DNA of 9,436 bases from JAUXFK01 sp034189035 (lineage in GTDB: Bacteria; Desulfobacterota; UBA8473): contig JAXHVA010000139.1 in NCBI GenBank assembly GCA_034189035.1, forward strand, positions 1-9,436. Direction: 5' to 3'. Numbering within the stretch: the first letter of the stretch is position 1; each line of letters starts with the position of its first letter. The position numbers and the translations under genes are program-made. Shown here piece by piece: positions 1-6,789 of the stretch. The notes beneath the pieces are model-generated. The model had not been told where the DNA came from. It saw only the letters and a program-made list of their open reading frames with translations, and ran no database searches.

Positions 1-226
1 TTCTATCGATGTCATTCTCTATATTTTTCAGCTTATTCTCTATTTTTTCTATTTTTTCTTCTGCCTCTTTATTTAACCTTTCTGCTTCTTTTATCTCCTT
101 TTCAATGATAGTACTTCTATTCAAAAAAAACTCTTTAACTCTTTTTGCAAGGAGTTTATAAAGAAGAACCACCAAGATGATGAGATTCGTAACTTTAAAT
201 AATAAAATCCATACCTCCTTTTCCAT
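1..226 (-). CDS. atpF: F-type ATP synthase Fo subunit b, N-terminal part (truncated by the window edge)
   Basis: About 75 N-terminal codons are present and the frame stays open to base 1, so the C-terminal half lies outside the window. Translation from the ATG at 226-224 gives MEKEVWILLF, then a single hydrophobic segment at about residues 10-27 containing Asn14, then a highly charged Lys/Glu heptad-like helix. This is the layout of a Fo b subunit: one membrane anchor followed by a long coiled-coil stalk that holds the F1 head stationary. The start overlaps the stop of the preceding b'-like gene by one base (TGATG) and has a strong ribosome site, AAGGAGAG at 241-234, with 7 nt spacing. A nearer in-frame-looking ATG ends after five codons in another frame and is not used. 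Pairing with a b' gene supports the call. Delta and F1 genes would be expected next, but that is inference. Confidence 0.85.
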   Translation of the reverse strand, partial: MEKEVWILLFKVTNLIILVVLLYKLLAKRVKEFFLNRSTIIEKEIKEAERLNKEAEEKIEKIENKLKNIENDIDR

Positions 227-654
227 CAATTGACTCTCCTTCCCAAAACCTTCTCTACTATAGCATTTGAAACTATATTGATTTCTTTTTTAAGCTCTTT
301 ATTTACGATCTGTGCTTCTTTGTATATTCCTCCTTTCTTATCTTTTATTATATTATTTGTTTCTCTTATTACGTCATTTATGATATTTCTTTCCTCTTCC
401 ACACCCTCTTTCTTTATAGCTTCTTTTATATCCTTTGCCTTTATTCTTGCTTCTTCTAATCTTTCTTCATAATCTTTTATTTTCTCATGTACTTCTTTAT
501 CTGTATCTATAGCTTTCTTATTTAATCCCTTTGTTCTCTCTATTCGTTTATCTAAAACAGAAATAATCGGGGTAAAGAGGAATTTATTCAATATCCACAA
601 AAAAGACAAAAAAATGACAACCTGAATCAATATTGTAATATTTAAACTGATCAA
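226..654 (-). CDS. atpF': F-type ATP synthase Fo subunit b' (second b-type stalk subunit)
   Basis: This 142-residue protein has an N-terminal membrane helix at about residues 7-28 (ITILIQVVIFLSFLWILNKF), then KFLFTPIISVLDKRIE and a long charged coiled coil to the end. TPIISVLDKR matches the family pattern of Phe/Pro followed by a leucine and Asp/Glu-Arg pair just past the membrane. With the b subunit next door it would form the heterodimeric peripheral stalk of F1Fo ATP synthase, known from cyanobacteria, alphaproteobacteria and many deltaproteobacteria. The start is TTG at 654-652, not ATG. It overlaps the bactofilin stop by four bases (TTGA), and a near-perfect ribosome site AAAGGAGG at 670-663 lies 8 nt upstream, which fixes this start. 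The gene ends by a one-base overlap with atpF, so bactofilin, b' and b are probably translationally coupled. Assignment as b' rather than b rests on order and on the NKFLFTPI region. Confidence 0.9.
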   Translation of the reverse strand: MISLNITILIQVVIFLSFLWILNKFLFTPIISVLDKRIERTKGLNKKAIDTDKEVHEKIKDYEERLEEARIKAKDIKEAIKKEGVEEERNIINDVIRETNNIIKDKKGGIYKEAQIVNKELKKEINIVSNAIVEKVLGRRVN

Positions 655-1115
655 CTTAACGACCTCCTTTCAACGTTCTCTTCGATTTCTATATCTTCAT
701 TTAAAATTCCCTTTTTTTCTTTTATCTCATTAAATATGGCTATATTCTCTTCTCCATCTATTTTTGAGCCCATTTTACAGTTACCTTCGAAAACAACACC
801 CTCGTTAATCACCAACACCGGCGTATTTATGTTACCAAAAAGCTTTCCGGGAGGATTAAGCTCCACCTTACTCTTTGCTTTTACATCCCCATTGACTCTT
901 CCACTTATTACAGCATTATCAACCTCAATATCAGCATCTATTACTGCTGTATCCCCAACTATGAGATTACCTCCTGTAAATATTTCTCCCGAAAACTTTC
1001 CATCAAGTCTTACCGCTCCGTTAAAGATCAACTTACCTGTAAATTCAGTATCTCGCCCTAAAAATGCATTTATTTCTTTTTCTTCACCCTCTCTTTTTAT
1101 TTCTTTCTTTTTCAT
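651..1115 (-). CDS. Bactofilin family cytoskeletal protein
   Basis: A 154-residue protein with the bactofilin (polymer-forming cytoskeletal, DUF583) signature. A charged 16-residue N-terminal tail precedes a Gly- and Val-rich right-handed beta-helix core at about residues 17-120, with repeating strand-turn units (GKLIFNGAVRLDGKFSGEI, GGNLIVGDTAVIDADIEVD, AVISGRVNGDVKAKSKVEL, PPGKLFGNI). The C-terminal tail is acidic (residues 121-154). Bactofilins polymerise without nucleotide into filaments or patches, usually at the membrane, and serve in polar organisation, chromosome-segregation scaffolding or local wall synthesis. Which role applies here cannot be read from the sequence. It begins 2 nt after the dnaN stop, with GAGG about 8 nt upstream inside dnaN, and overlaps the b' start by 4 nt, so it belongs to the dnaN-atp transcription block. 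Bactofilin upstream of atpF'-atpF is also, from memory, found in Geobacter-type genomes. There is no predicted membrane helix. Confidence 0.93.
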   Translation of the reverse strand: MKKKEIKREGEEKEINAFLGRDTEFTGKLIFNGAVRLDGKFSGEIFTGGNLIVGDTAVIDADIEVDNAVISGRVNGDVKAKSKVELNPPGKLFGNINTPVLVINEGVVFEGNCKMGSKIDGEENIAIFNEIKEKKGILNEDIEIEENVERRSLS

Positions 1116-1117
1116 GA

Positions 1118-2242
1118 CTATATCCTCATAGGCATTATAATACAGACATAATTATCTCGATTATTCATTCTTATAACCGCTGGCTTTACATTATCTTTTA
1201 ATTCTATTCTAACTTCTTCGCTTTCTAAATTATTCAATGCCTCTATAAAATAATCCGTATTAAATCCTATTGTCAAGTCATCTCCCTCATAGTCCAAATC
1301 AATTTCATCATACGCCTCCCCCTCGTTTTGGATACTGGCGCACAAGGACATCTTTCCTTGTGTAAGATTAAACTTCAATGGTCTTAACCTATCACTACAC
1401 ACAGATGAAACCCTCTTTAATAAACCCAATAACTCTCTTCTATTTACAAAAAACTTCTTTTCATTTTCTTTGGGTATCAAAGTTCTATAATCAGGGAAAT
1501 CTCCTTCTATTAATCTCATTATCATCGTAAGCCTATCTATCCTAAAGACCCCATTATTCCCTTTAAATCCAATATATACTTTTTTTTCATTTCTATACTC
1601 CTCTAATATTCTCTTTAACTCATTTAGTCCTTTTCTTGGAAAAGTAACCCCCTTTTCTAAGTGTAAACCCTCAACTTCATCACTCTCTCTTTCTATTAAT
1701 GACAGCCTGTGTCCATTGGTAGCAACCATTCTTATCTTTTTTTCTTCCTTCTCAAAAAAAACTCCATTTAGATTATATCTTCTTTCATCAACAGAAGCCG
1801 CATAAATGGTCTTTGCTATCATATCCCTTAATTTTTCAGAGTCAACCCCAAATAAATCAACATTTTCGTATAAAGGCAAATTCGGGAAATCTATATACTC
1901 TGAAGTATTAATATTAAACTCAGCCCTACCACAAAAAATCTCAATCTCTCTTCCTCCGTGAGGATTCACTATTTCTTTTAATCGTATATCTTTTTCTGAA
2001 AGTTCTCTTGTGATATTCAAAACCTTTTTTACCAATAAAAGTGTTTTTCCCTCCTCTATTACATCTACTTCACAGCTTCCATGAATTCCAATTTCTAGAT
2101 CAGTAGCAATAAACTCCATCCTTCCAGACGTAACATCAATTAAGATATTCTCTAGTATCGGCATCACTGATCTTTTTTCAATTACTCCTTGACTTATTAG
2201 AAGACTTTTTAATAAGTCTTCTCTCTTTATAATAAATTCCAT
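1118..2242 (-). CDS. dnaN: DNA polymerase III beta subunit (sliding clamp)
   Basis: A full-length 374-residue beta clamp, the ring that tethers polymerase III to DNA and recruits repair and regulatory partners. The three-fold clamp architecture is visible: domain I starts MEFIIKREDLLKSL with MPILENILID at 27-36 and ATDLEIGI at 46-53; domain II has ATNGHRLSLIE at 174-184 and RLIEGDFPDYRTLIP at 243-257; domain III has IGFNTDYFIEAL at 325-336. It ends in IIMPMRI (368-374), the conserved C-terminus that lines the partner-binding cleft. The ATG at 2242-2240 aligns with the usual family N-terminus; the ribosome site is weak (AGAG). It follows dnaA in the same direction after 139 nt, the classic dnaA-dnaN order, and runs into a bactofilin after 2 nt. 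It probably has its own promoter in the spacer as well as read-through from dnaA. Confidence 0.97.
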   Translation of the reverse strand: MEFIIKREDLLKSLLISQGVIEKRSVMPILENILIDVTSGRMEFIATDLEIGIHGSCEVDVIEEGKTLLLVKKVLNITRELSEKDIRLKEIVNPHGGREIEIFCGRAEFNINTSEYIDFPNLPLYENVDLFGVDSEKLRDMIAKTIYAASVDERRYNLNGVFFEKEEKKIRMVATNGHRLSLIERESDEVEGLHLEKGVTFPRKGLNELKRILEEYRNEKKVYIGFKGNNGVFRIDRLTMIMRLIEGDFPDYRTLIPKENEKKFFVNRRELLGLLKRVSSVCSDRLRPLKFNLTQGKMSLCASIQNEGEAYDEIDLDYEGDDLTIGFNTDYFIEALNNLESEEVRIELKDNVKPAVIRMNNRDNYVCIIMPMRI

Positions 2243-2381
2243 ATACTAACTCTATTAGTTTCTATTAATAGTAGGGACTGTTGATCTGTTAATAATATCA
2301 TATAACTATTTGTTTTAATAAAAATTTTTTATGTTAATAAAATGTTGAACACAATAGTTTTTAATAAACAATAAAAGACAA
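2243..2381. other. dnaA-dnaN spacer, very AT-rich (candidate origin element)
   Basis: This 139-nt spacer has 26 G or C bases by hand count (about 19%). It contains no consensus DnaA box (TTATCCACA) on either strand. The nine-mer TGTTAATAA occurs twice (2287-2295 and 2332-2340), and its complement TTATTAACA occurs once more beside the DnaA boxes upstream of dnaA. It differs from the consensus box at two positions, so these could be weak DnaA sites or chance in AT-rich DNA. Origins often sit beside dnaA, and easily melted DNA would fit an unwinding element, but nothing here proves it. I see no clear intrinsic terminator after dnaA. Confidence 0.3.
2292..2300 (-). promoter_or_regulatory. Possible dnaN promoter (extended -10)
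   Basis: On the minus strand TGATATTAT reads as an extended -10 (TG-n-TATTAT, with TATTAT at 2297-2292), about 50 nt upstream of the dnaN ATG. The best -35 candidate is a poor TTATTA 18 nt further upstream. In DNA of about 19% GC such boxes arise easily by chance, so this is a tentative call. Confidence 0.3.
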
Positions 2382-3701
2382 TCAAAGTTTGTTTTCAATT
2401 GATTCAATAATTCCTTTGATACTTTTATCTGATTCAATGAGCTTCTTTATTTTGTTTACTGCATGTATTACTGTTGAGTGATCCCTCCCTCCAAAAGACG
2501 TACCAATTTCAGGAAAGGAAGAAAGTGTAAGTTTTCTCGATAAATACATTCCTATCTGTCTCGGCAAAGCGTATACTCTTTGCCTTTTATTTGAATTTAA
2601 ATCCGATATTTTTATTTTAAAATGATTGGTTACAGCCTTTTGTATTGTTTCAATATCTATTACACTTTTATTATCAGGAATAATATTTTTTAATATTTCT
2701 TTTGCAGTACTTAATGTAATCTCTTTTTCAGTTAGAGATGCAAAAGCACCTATTCTTATAAGACTCCCTTCTAATTCTCTGATATTAGAATTTATACTTG
2801 AAGCGAGAAAAAAACACACATCGTCAGGAAGAGGAATATTAAGCGTATAAGCCTTACTCTTTAAAATTGCAATCTTTGTTTCTATCTCTGGTGGCTGTAT
2901 GTCTGCTATAAGACCCCATTCAAATCTCGAACGCAATCTTTCTTCCAGGAAATTGATATCCCTTGGGAATTTATCGCTAGACATAACGATTTGTCTTTGA
3001 GATTCGAAAAGAGAGTTAAAAGTGTGAAAAAATTCTTCTTGAGTTCTTTCTTTACCTGCTATAAACTGTATGTCATCTATCAGTAATACTTCCGCAGTTC
3101 TGAATTTCTCCCTAAAAATAGGCATCCTATCATAACGAATAGAGTTAATCAATTCGTTCATAAAATTTTCTGAACTTATGAAACATACGTTTATATTATG
3201 AGCAACCAAGTAATTACCTATTGCACTCAACAAATGGGTTTTTCCTAGACCAACACCTCCATAAATAAATAAAGGATTATAATTGACAGAAGGATTTTTT
3301 GCAACAGAAAGAGCAGCAGCATGGGCAAATTGGTTGCTTGTTCCTACAATGAAATTATCAAAAGAATGATTTTTATTAAGTGTGTCTCCTATAAATATAT
3401 GTTTTTTTTGTTTAAAAGAACTCTCTTTTTGATATTTTTTCGTAGGATGAGATAATATATCTTTATTAGTTGAGAATGAAAACTTTACTGTATATTCTTT
3501 CTTCGTTACATATGAAAGAGAGGACTTGAGAAGAGCAAGGTAATTTTTTTGAAACCAGTCCAAAAAAAATTTGTTTGGTATTTCAAGGGATATAGAATCA
3601 TTGTTTATATAGATTGGTTTAATGGGTTTAAACCAATTTTCAAAGGTCTGTTCATCGACATTTTCTTCTATTGTTTCTAATACATTTTTCCAGATATCCA
3701 T
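2382..3701 (-). CDS. dnaA: Chromosomal replication initiator protein DnaA
   Basis: The 439-residue initiator binds DnaA boxes and melts the origin in its ATP form. Domain I is MDIWKNVLETIEENVDEQTFENWF (oligomerisation and helicase loading); domain II is a short linker at about 76-112. The domain III AAA+ core has Walker A GGVGLGKTH at 148-156 (Lys154), Walker B LLIDD at 206-210, sensor I around SSD 241-243, RLRSRFEWGL at 255-264 with the probable arginine finger, and the sensor II region NIRELEG at 306-312. Domain IV carries the DNA-binding signature GGRDHSTVIHAV at 404-415. The open frame extends 32 codons upstream to 3797, but those codons run through the promoter and the DnaA-box palindrome. 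Homologues start at MDIW, so the ATG at 3701-3699 is chosen. There is no clear Shine-Dalgarno before it. Expression is probably autoregulated through the paired DnaA boxes. Confidence 0.97.
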   Translation of the reverse strand: MDIWKNVLETIEENVDEQTFENWFKPIKPIYINNDSISLEIPNKFFLDWFQKNYLALLKSSLSYVTKKEYTVKFSFSTNKDILSHPTKKYQKESSFKQKKHIFIGDTLNKNHSFDNFIVGTSNQFAHAAALSVAKNPSVNYNPLFIYGGVGLGKTHLLSAIGNYLVAHNINVCFISSENFMNELINSIRYDRMPIFREKFRTAEVLLIDDIQFIAGKERTQEEFFHTFNSLFESQRQIVMSSDKFPRDINFLEERLRSRFEWGLIADIQPPEIETKIAILKSKAYTLNIPLPDDVCFFLASSINSNIRELEGSLIRIGAFASLTEKEITLSTAKEILKNIIPDNKSVIDIETIQKAVTNHFKIKISDLNSNKRQRVYALPRQIGMYLSRKLTLSSFPEIGTSFGGRDHSTVIHAVNKIKKLIESDKSIKGIIESIENKL

Positions 3702-3725
3702 AAGACATTCAGATGTTATTAACAA

Positions 3726-3749
3726 TGTTATCCACAATTGTGGATAACA
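3726..3749. promoter_or_regulatory. Two inverted consensus DnaA boxes forming a 24-bp perfect palindrome
   Basis: TTATCCACA at 3728-3736 and its complement TGTGGATAA at 3739-3747 face each other across AT. With the flanking bases the symmetry is perfect from 3726 to 3749. Both match the consensus TTATNCACA. The site lies 25-48 nt upstream of the dnaA ATG and just downstream of the predicted -10, so DnaA bound here would sit on or beyond the transcription start and could repress its own gene. A role in origin function is also possible. The transcript could fold this into a hairpin near the dnaA start. Presence of the sites is direct observation; autoregulation is inference from well-studied dnaA promoters. 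Confidence 0.9.
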
Positions 3750-3768
3750 ACATAATGAATTATAGAGA

Positions 3769-3797
3769 ATAATATAAAAAAGATAAATATATATCAA
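3769..3797 (-). promoter_or_regulatory. Predicted sigma70-type dnaA promoter
   Basis: On the minus strand TTGATA (3797-3792) is separated by 17 nt from TATTAT (3774-3769), each one base from consensus. The predicted transcription start is near 3762, giving a leader of about 60 nt that contains the DnaA-box palindrome. A second, perfect TATAAT lies at 3764-3759 but its -35 partner is poor. The position between rodA and dnaA, with no convincing terminator after rodA, suggests dnaA can be transcribed both from here and by read-through from the mre operon. Confidence 0.6.
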
Positions 3798-3848
3798 GTA
3801 TAATTTAATCTAATTTTTATTTTTTTGAGCTAGAATCTCTCTTGATGA

Positions 3849-4949
3849 TTAAAATAAGAACCTTCTTGTGCTGATGTTTATAAGTAATCCCATTGCAATA
3901 AAGATAGTAACAGCAGATGAACCTCCATAGCTTAAAAGAGGTAATGGAACGCCAACTACTGGTAGTATACCTATAGACATACCAATATTAATAAAAACAT
4001 GCCAAAAAATCATTACTGAAATACCAAAAGCAACGAGAGTTCCAAAATCATCTTTAGCGTTTGTTGCAATTTTTATACATAATAAAATAAGTAAAAGATA
4101 TAATGAAGTTATAGATAGAGACCCTATAAAACCCCATTCTTCGGCAAGTACGGAGAAAATAAAATCTGTATGTTGCTCAGGAAGAAAATTGAGCTGCGTT
4201 TGAGTTCCTTTCAAATACCCTTTGCCATAAATATAACCTGAACCGATTGCTATCTTCGATTGAGTGATATGATAGCCAGATCCAAGTGGATCAAGATTAG
4301 GATTTAAAAAAGTCAAAAGCCGTAGCTTTTGATAATCTTTTAAATTGTAGAATATAGCTAAAGAAAGAGGAAAAAAGAAAAAAATCATAGATAAGATGGT
4401 CCTTTTTGTTCCATTGAATATTAATATAGAAAAGGATATTAGTATAATGATCAGCGCGGTTCCTAAATCCGGTTGATGAACAATAAGAAAGAAAGGAAAA
4501 GATATGATAATAAGTGGCTTTATGAGCCCTTGTAATAAACCCAGATTATACCCCTGATACTTCTTAAAATATTTAGCTAACGCTAAAATTATCGTTAATT
4601 TTATAAGTTCTGATGGTTGTAATGAAATGATACCGAGTTGAATCCATCTTTTAGCACCAGATATACTCTTTCCAAAGGGGATTACAAGAATAAGTAAAAT
4701 TAAAGAGGCAAGAAAGATATGATACGCATATCTGTCGATATGTCTATAGTCTATACTAAAAGACAAAGCCATAGCAAACAGCCCAACTATAATCCAGTAT
4801 AATTGTTTTATATAAACAGGTGATCTATAAGATTCAGATATGTTAAAGGTAGCACTGTAAAGATTTGTTATACCAATAGAAGCAATTATTATTGCTAATG
4901 AAAAGATTATCCAATCAAAATGTAAAATAAAACGTCTATCGAATTTCAT
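3849..4949 (-). CDS. rodA: Peptidoglycan glycosyltransferase RodA (SEDS family)
   Basis: A 366-residue polytopic membrane protein with about ten hydrophobic helices. It polymerises lipid II into glycan strands in the elongasome, working with the PBP2 transpeptidase encoded just upstream. SEDS hallmarks are intact: GAKRWIQLGIISLQPSEL at 98-115, HQPDLGTAL at 158-166, LDPLGSGYHITQSKIAIGSG at 219-238, and FLPEQHTDFIFSVLAEEWG at 255-273. Asp262 in HTDFIF is the expected catalytic aspartate, the same number as in E. coli RodA. INIGMSIGILPVVGVPLPLL (320-339), followed by SYGGSS, closes the family core. The short GAKRW region and pairing with a PBP2 gene favour RodA over the division protein FtsW. 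The ATG at 4949-4947 has AAGGA 4 nt upstream and lies 21 nt after mrdA. It is the last gene of the elongasome set before the dnaA control region. Confidence 0.96.
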   Translation of the reverse strand: MKFDRRFILHFDWIIFSLAIIIASIGITNLYSATFNISESYRSPVYIKQLYWIIVGLFAMALSFSIDYRHIDRYAYHIFLASLILLILVIPFGKSISGAKRWIQLGIISLQPSELIKLTIILALAKYFKKYQGYNLGLLQGLIKPLIIISFPFFLIVHQPDLGTALIIILISFSILIFNGTKRTILSMIFFFFPLSLAIFYNLKDYQKLRLLTFLNPNLDPLGSGYHITQSKIAIGSGYIYGKGYLKGTQTQLNFLPEQHTDFIFSVLAEEWGFIGSLSITSLYLLLILLCIKIATNAKDDFGTLVAFGISVMIFWHVFINIGMSIGILPVVGVPLPLLSYGGSSAVTIFIAMGLLINISTRRFLF

Positions 4950-4970
4950 ATCTTCCTTAAATATATTAGA

Positions 4971-6788
4971 CTACATAAGAGATCTCTGTGCACCAGCAAT
5001 TACTTCTTTGGCTATCGGTGCAGCCGTACTACCACCATGACCACCATGTTCTATGAGTATTAATACAATTATATTTGGAATATCCTTTGGAGCAAACGCA
5101 CAAAACCATGCATGATCTCTGAATTTAAAAGGTTTTTCTTTTACTTCATTTCTATTTCCCTGAGGAATTCCTATAACTTGAGCTGTTCCTGTCTTTCCTG
5201 CCACATCAAGACCAAATATCTTTGCTCTCCAACCGGTACCTTTAGGATCGTTCACAACACCCCAAAGTGCTTCTTTAATAAAATCGATATTTTCTTTGGT
5301 AAAGGGAAGTCTTCCGATTTCTTTGGGAGAACAGGTCTTTCGAATATCCCTATCAGGGGTCTCTATTTTTTGTATTATTTGTGGAAGGTATAGTATTCCA
5401 CCATTTGAGACTGATGCCATGAGATTTAATATTTGAATAGGTGTAGTAAGAATAAACCCTTGACCAATTGCAAGTGACAGGGTTTCTCCTTCCTGCCATT
5501 TCTGTCTAAAATTTTTTATCTTCCAGCTTCTTGTTGGAACAAGTCCAGCTTTTTCATCGAGAGATATTCCAGTTGTTCTACCTAGTCCAAAAAAATAAGA
5601 ATATTCAGCGAGTTTATCTATACCCAACATCTTTCCTGCTTGATAATAGTATACATCACAGGACTCAACCAACGATTTGCGTAGATCAGTATTTCCATGT
5701 CCTTCTCTTTTCCAACAACGGAATTTTCTCCTTCCTAGCCTATAAAATCCTTTACAATTAAAAGAAGTTTCAAAAGAAATTATGCCTTCTTCTAGGCATG
5801 CCAAAGAGGTTACGATTTTATAAATAGATCCTGGTGGATATTGTCCTTGCAATGCTTTGTTTTCAAGAGGATGATAAGGATTATTTATAATTTTTTCCCA
5901 TTCTTTTGAAGAAATACCTTTGGAAAAAATATTTGGATTAAATGAAGGACTACTTGCCAATGCAAGGATATTACCGTTTTGAGGATTCATAACTATTCCA
6001 CAACCTATTTTACCCGCCAGTGATTTTTCTAATATTAATTGAATATCCAAATCAAGTGTGAGATAGATGTTATTTCCAGGAAAAGGATCTTTTTTACTCA
6101 ATATCCTCAATTCCCTACCAGTAGCATCAACCTCAAACTGATATCCTCCATCAATTCCTTTTAAAATACTTTCAAACTCTTTCTCAATTCCACATCTTCC
6201 TATAAGATCAGTTAAATTATATTTTATATACGCATTATTTTTTAATTGAGATTTGCTTATTTTCCCCATATAACCCAGTATATGAGAAGCTAGATTATTA
6301 TATAAAAAAAACCGCTTGGGTTCAATCCAAACATTTACTCCAGGAAGATCAATATTATGTGTTTCAAGAATTGCTACTTCCTTTTGATCGAGATCTGTCT
6401 TTAGCTGAATAGGCTTAAAGGAAGGATTTCCCTTTGATAATCTTAATCTTTCATTAAAATATTCCTCTTTTATATTGAGGAGGTGACTTAATTTTTTTAT
6501 TATTTCATTTACATTTTTAGCATCCTCAGGAATGATTGTAAGGTTAAAGCAAGGATAGTTGTCTACCAAGATTCTTCCCTTTCTATCTAATATAAGACCC
6601 CTCGGGGACTGTATTCTTCGGATTCTTATCCTGTTGTTTTCTGAAAGATCTCTGAATTTATTTCCTTGAATTATTTGGAGATACCATAGCCAAGTAACAA
6701 TTATTATAAATGCAAATAATACGAATACGAGATAAAAGAAGAGTTTTCTTTCAACCTTTCTCTTTTTGTTTACTTCTTTAATCCTCAT
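4971..6788 (-). CDS. mrdA: Penicillin-binding protein 2 (elongasome D,D-transpeptidase)
   Basis: A 605-residue class B PBP that crosslinks the glycan strands made by RodA. A basic cytoplasmic tail and one membrane helix at about residues 15-38 anchor it. The dimerisation/pedestal domain starts at SPRGLILDRKGRIL (61-74). The periplasmic transpeptidase domain has all three active-site motifs: SIYK at 321-324 with nucleophile Ser321, SCD at 376-378 (the SxD form usual in PBP2, versus SxN in many PBPs), and KTGTAQ at 532-537. FRCWKREGHG at 356-365 is characteristic of PBP2 rather than FtsI, and there is no PASTA domain. The ATG lies 1 nt after the mreD stop with no obvious Shine-Dalgarno, implying translational coupling. 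Beta-lactams such as mecillinam target this family. Length and motif spacing are normal. Confidence 0.96.
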   Translation of the reverse strand: MRIKEVNKKRKVERKLFFYLVFVLFAFIIIVTWLWYLQIIQGNKFRDLSENNRIRIRRIQSPRGLILDRKGRILVDNYPCFNLTIIPEDAKNVNEIIKKLSHLLNIKEEYFNERLRLSKGNPSFKPIQLKTDLDQKEVAILETHNIDLPGVNVWIEPKRFFLYNNLASHILGYMGKISKSQLKNNAYIKYNLTDLIGRCGIEKEFESILKGIDGGYQFEVDATGRELRILSKKDPFPGNNIYLTLDLDIQLILEKSLAGKIGCGIVMNPQNGNILALASSPSFNPNIFSKGISSKEWEKIINNPYHPLENKALQGQYPPGSIYKIVTSLACLEEGIISFETSFNCKGFYRLGRRKFRCWKREGHGNTDLRKSLVESCDVYYYQAGKMLGIDKLAEYSYFFGLGRTTGISLDEKAGLVPTRSWKIKNFRQKWQEGETLSLAIGQGFILTTPIQILNLMASVSNGGILYLPQIIQKIETPDRDIRKTCSPKEIGRLPFTKENIDFIKEALWGVVNDPKGTGWRAKIFGLDVAGKTGTAQVIGIPQGNRNEVKEKPFKFRDHAWFCAFAPKDIPNIIVLILIEHGGHGGSTAAPIAKEVIAGAQRSLM

Positions 6789-6789
6789 T

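Noticed and set aside
230..472. Plus-strand open frame of 80 codons opposite atpF'
   Set aside because: Antisense shadow of a low-GC coiled-coil gene; the minus strand has clear homology, a ribosome site and overlaps with both neighbours.
591..599. ATATCCACA, one base from a DnaA box
   Set aside because: An isolated near-match inside atpF' coding sequence encoding a conserved stretch (the complement of LWILNK codons); likely chance.
736..1131. Plus-strand open frame of 131 codons opposite bactofilin
   Set aside because: Complement of the bactofilin beta-helix codons; Ser/Pro-rich composition of an antisense frame and no recognisable domain.
2253..2275. TAG-rich stretch near the dnaN start as a DnaA-trio element
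   Set aside because: Only two consecutive TAG units and no adjoining consensus DnaA box, which a trio element needs.
3798..3848. Possible intrinsic terminator after rodA (GAG...CTC arms beside an A/T tract)
   Set aside because: The stem is only three pairs, and on the rodA strand the tract after it is A-rich rather than a U-run, so it cannot act as a normal terminator for rodA.
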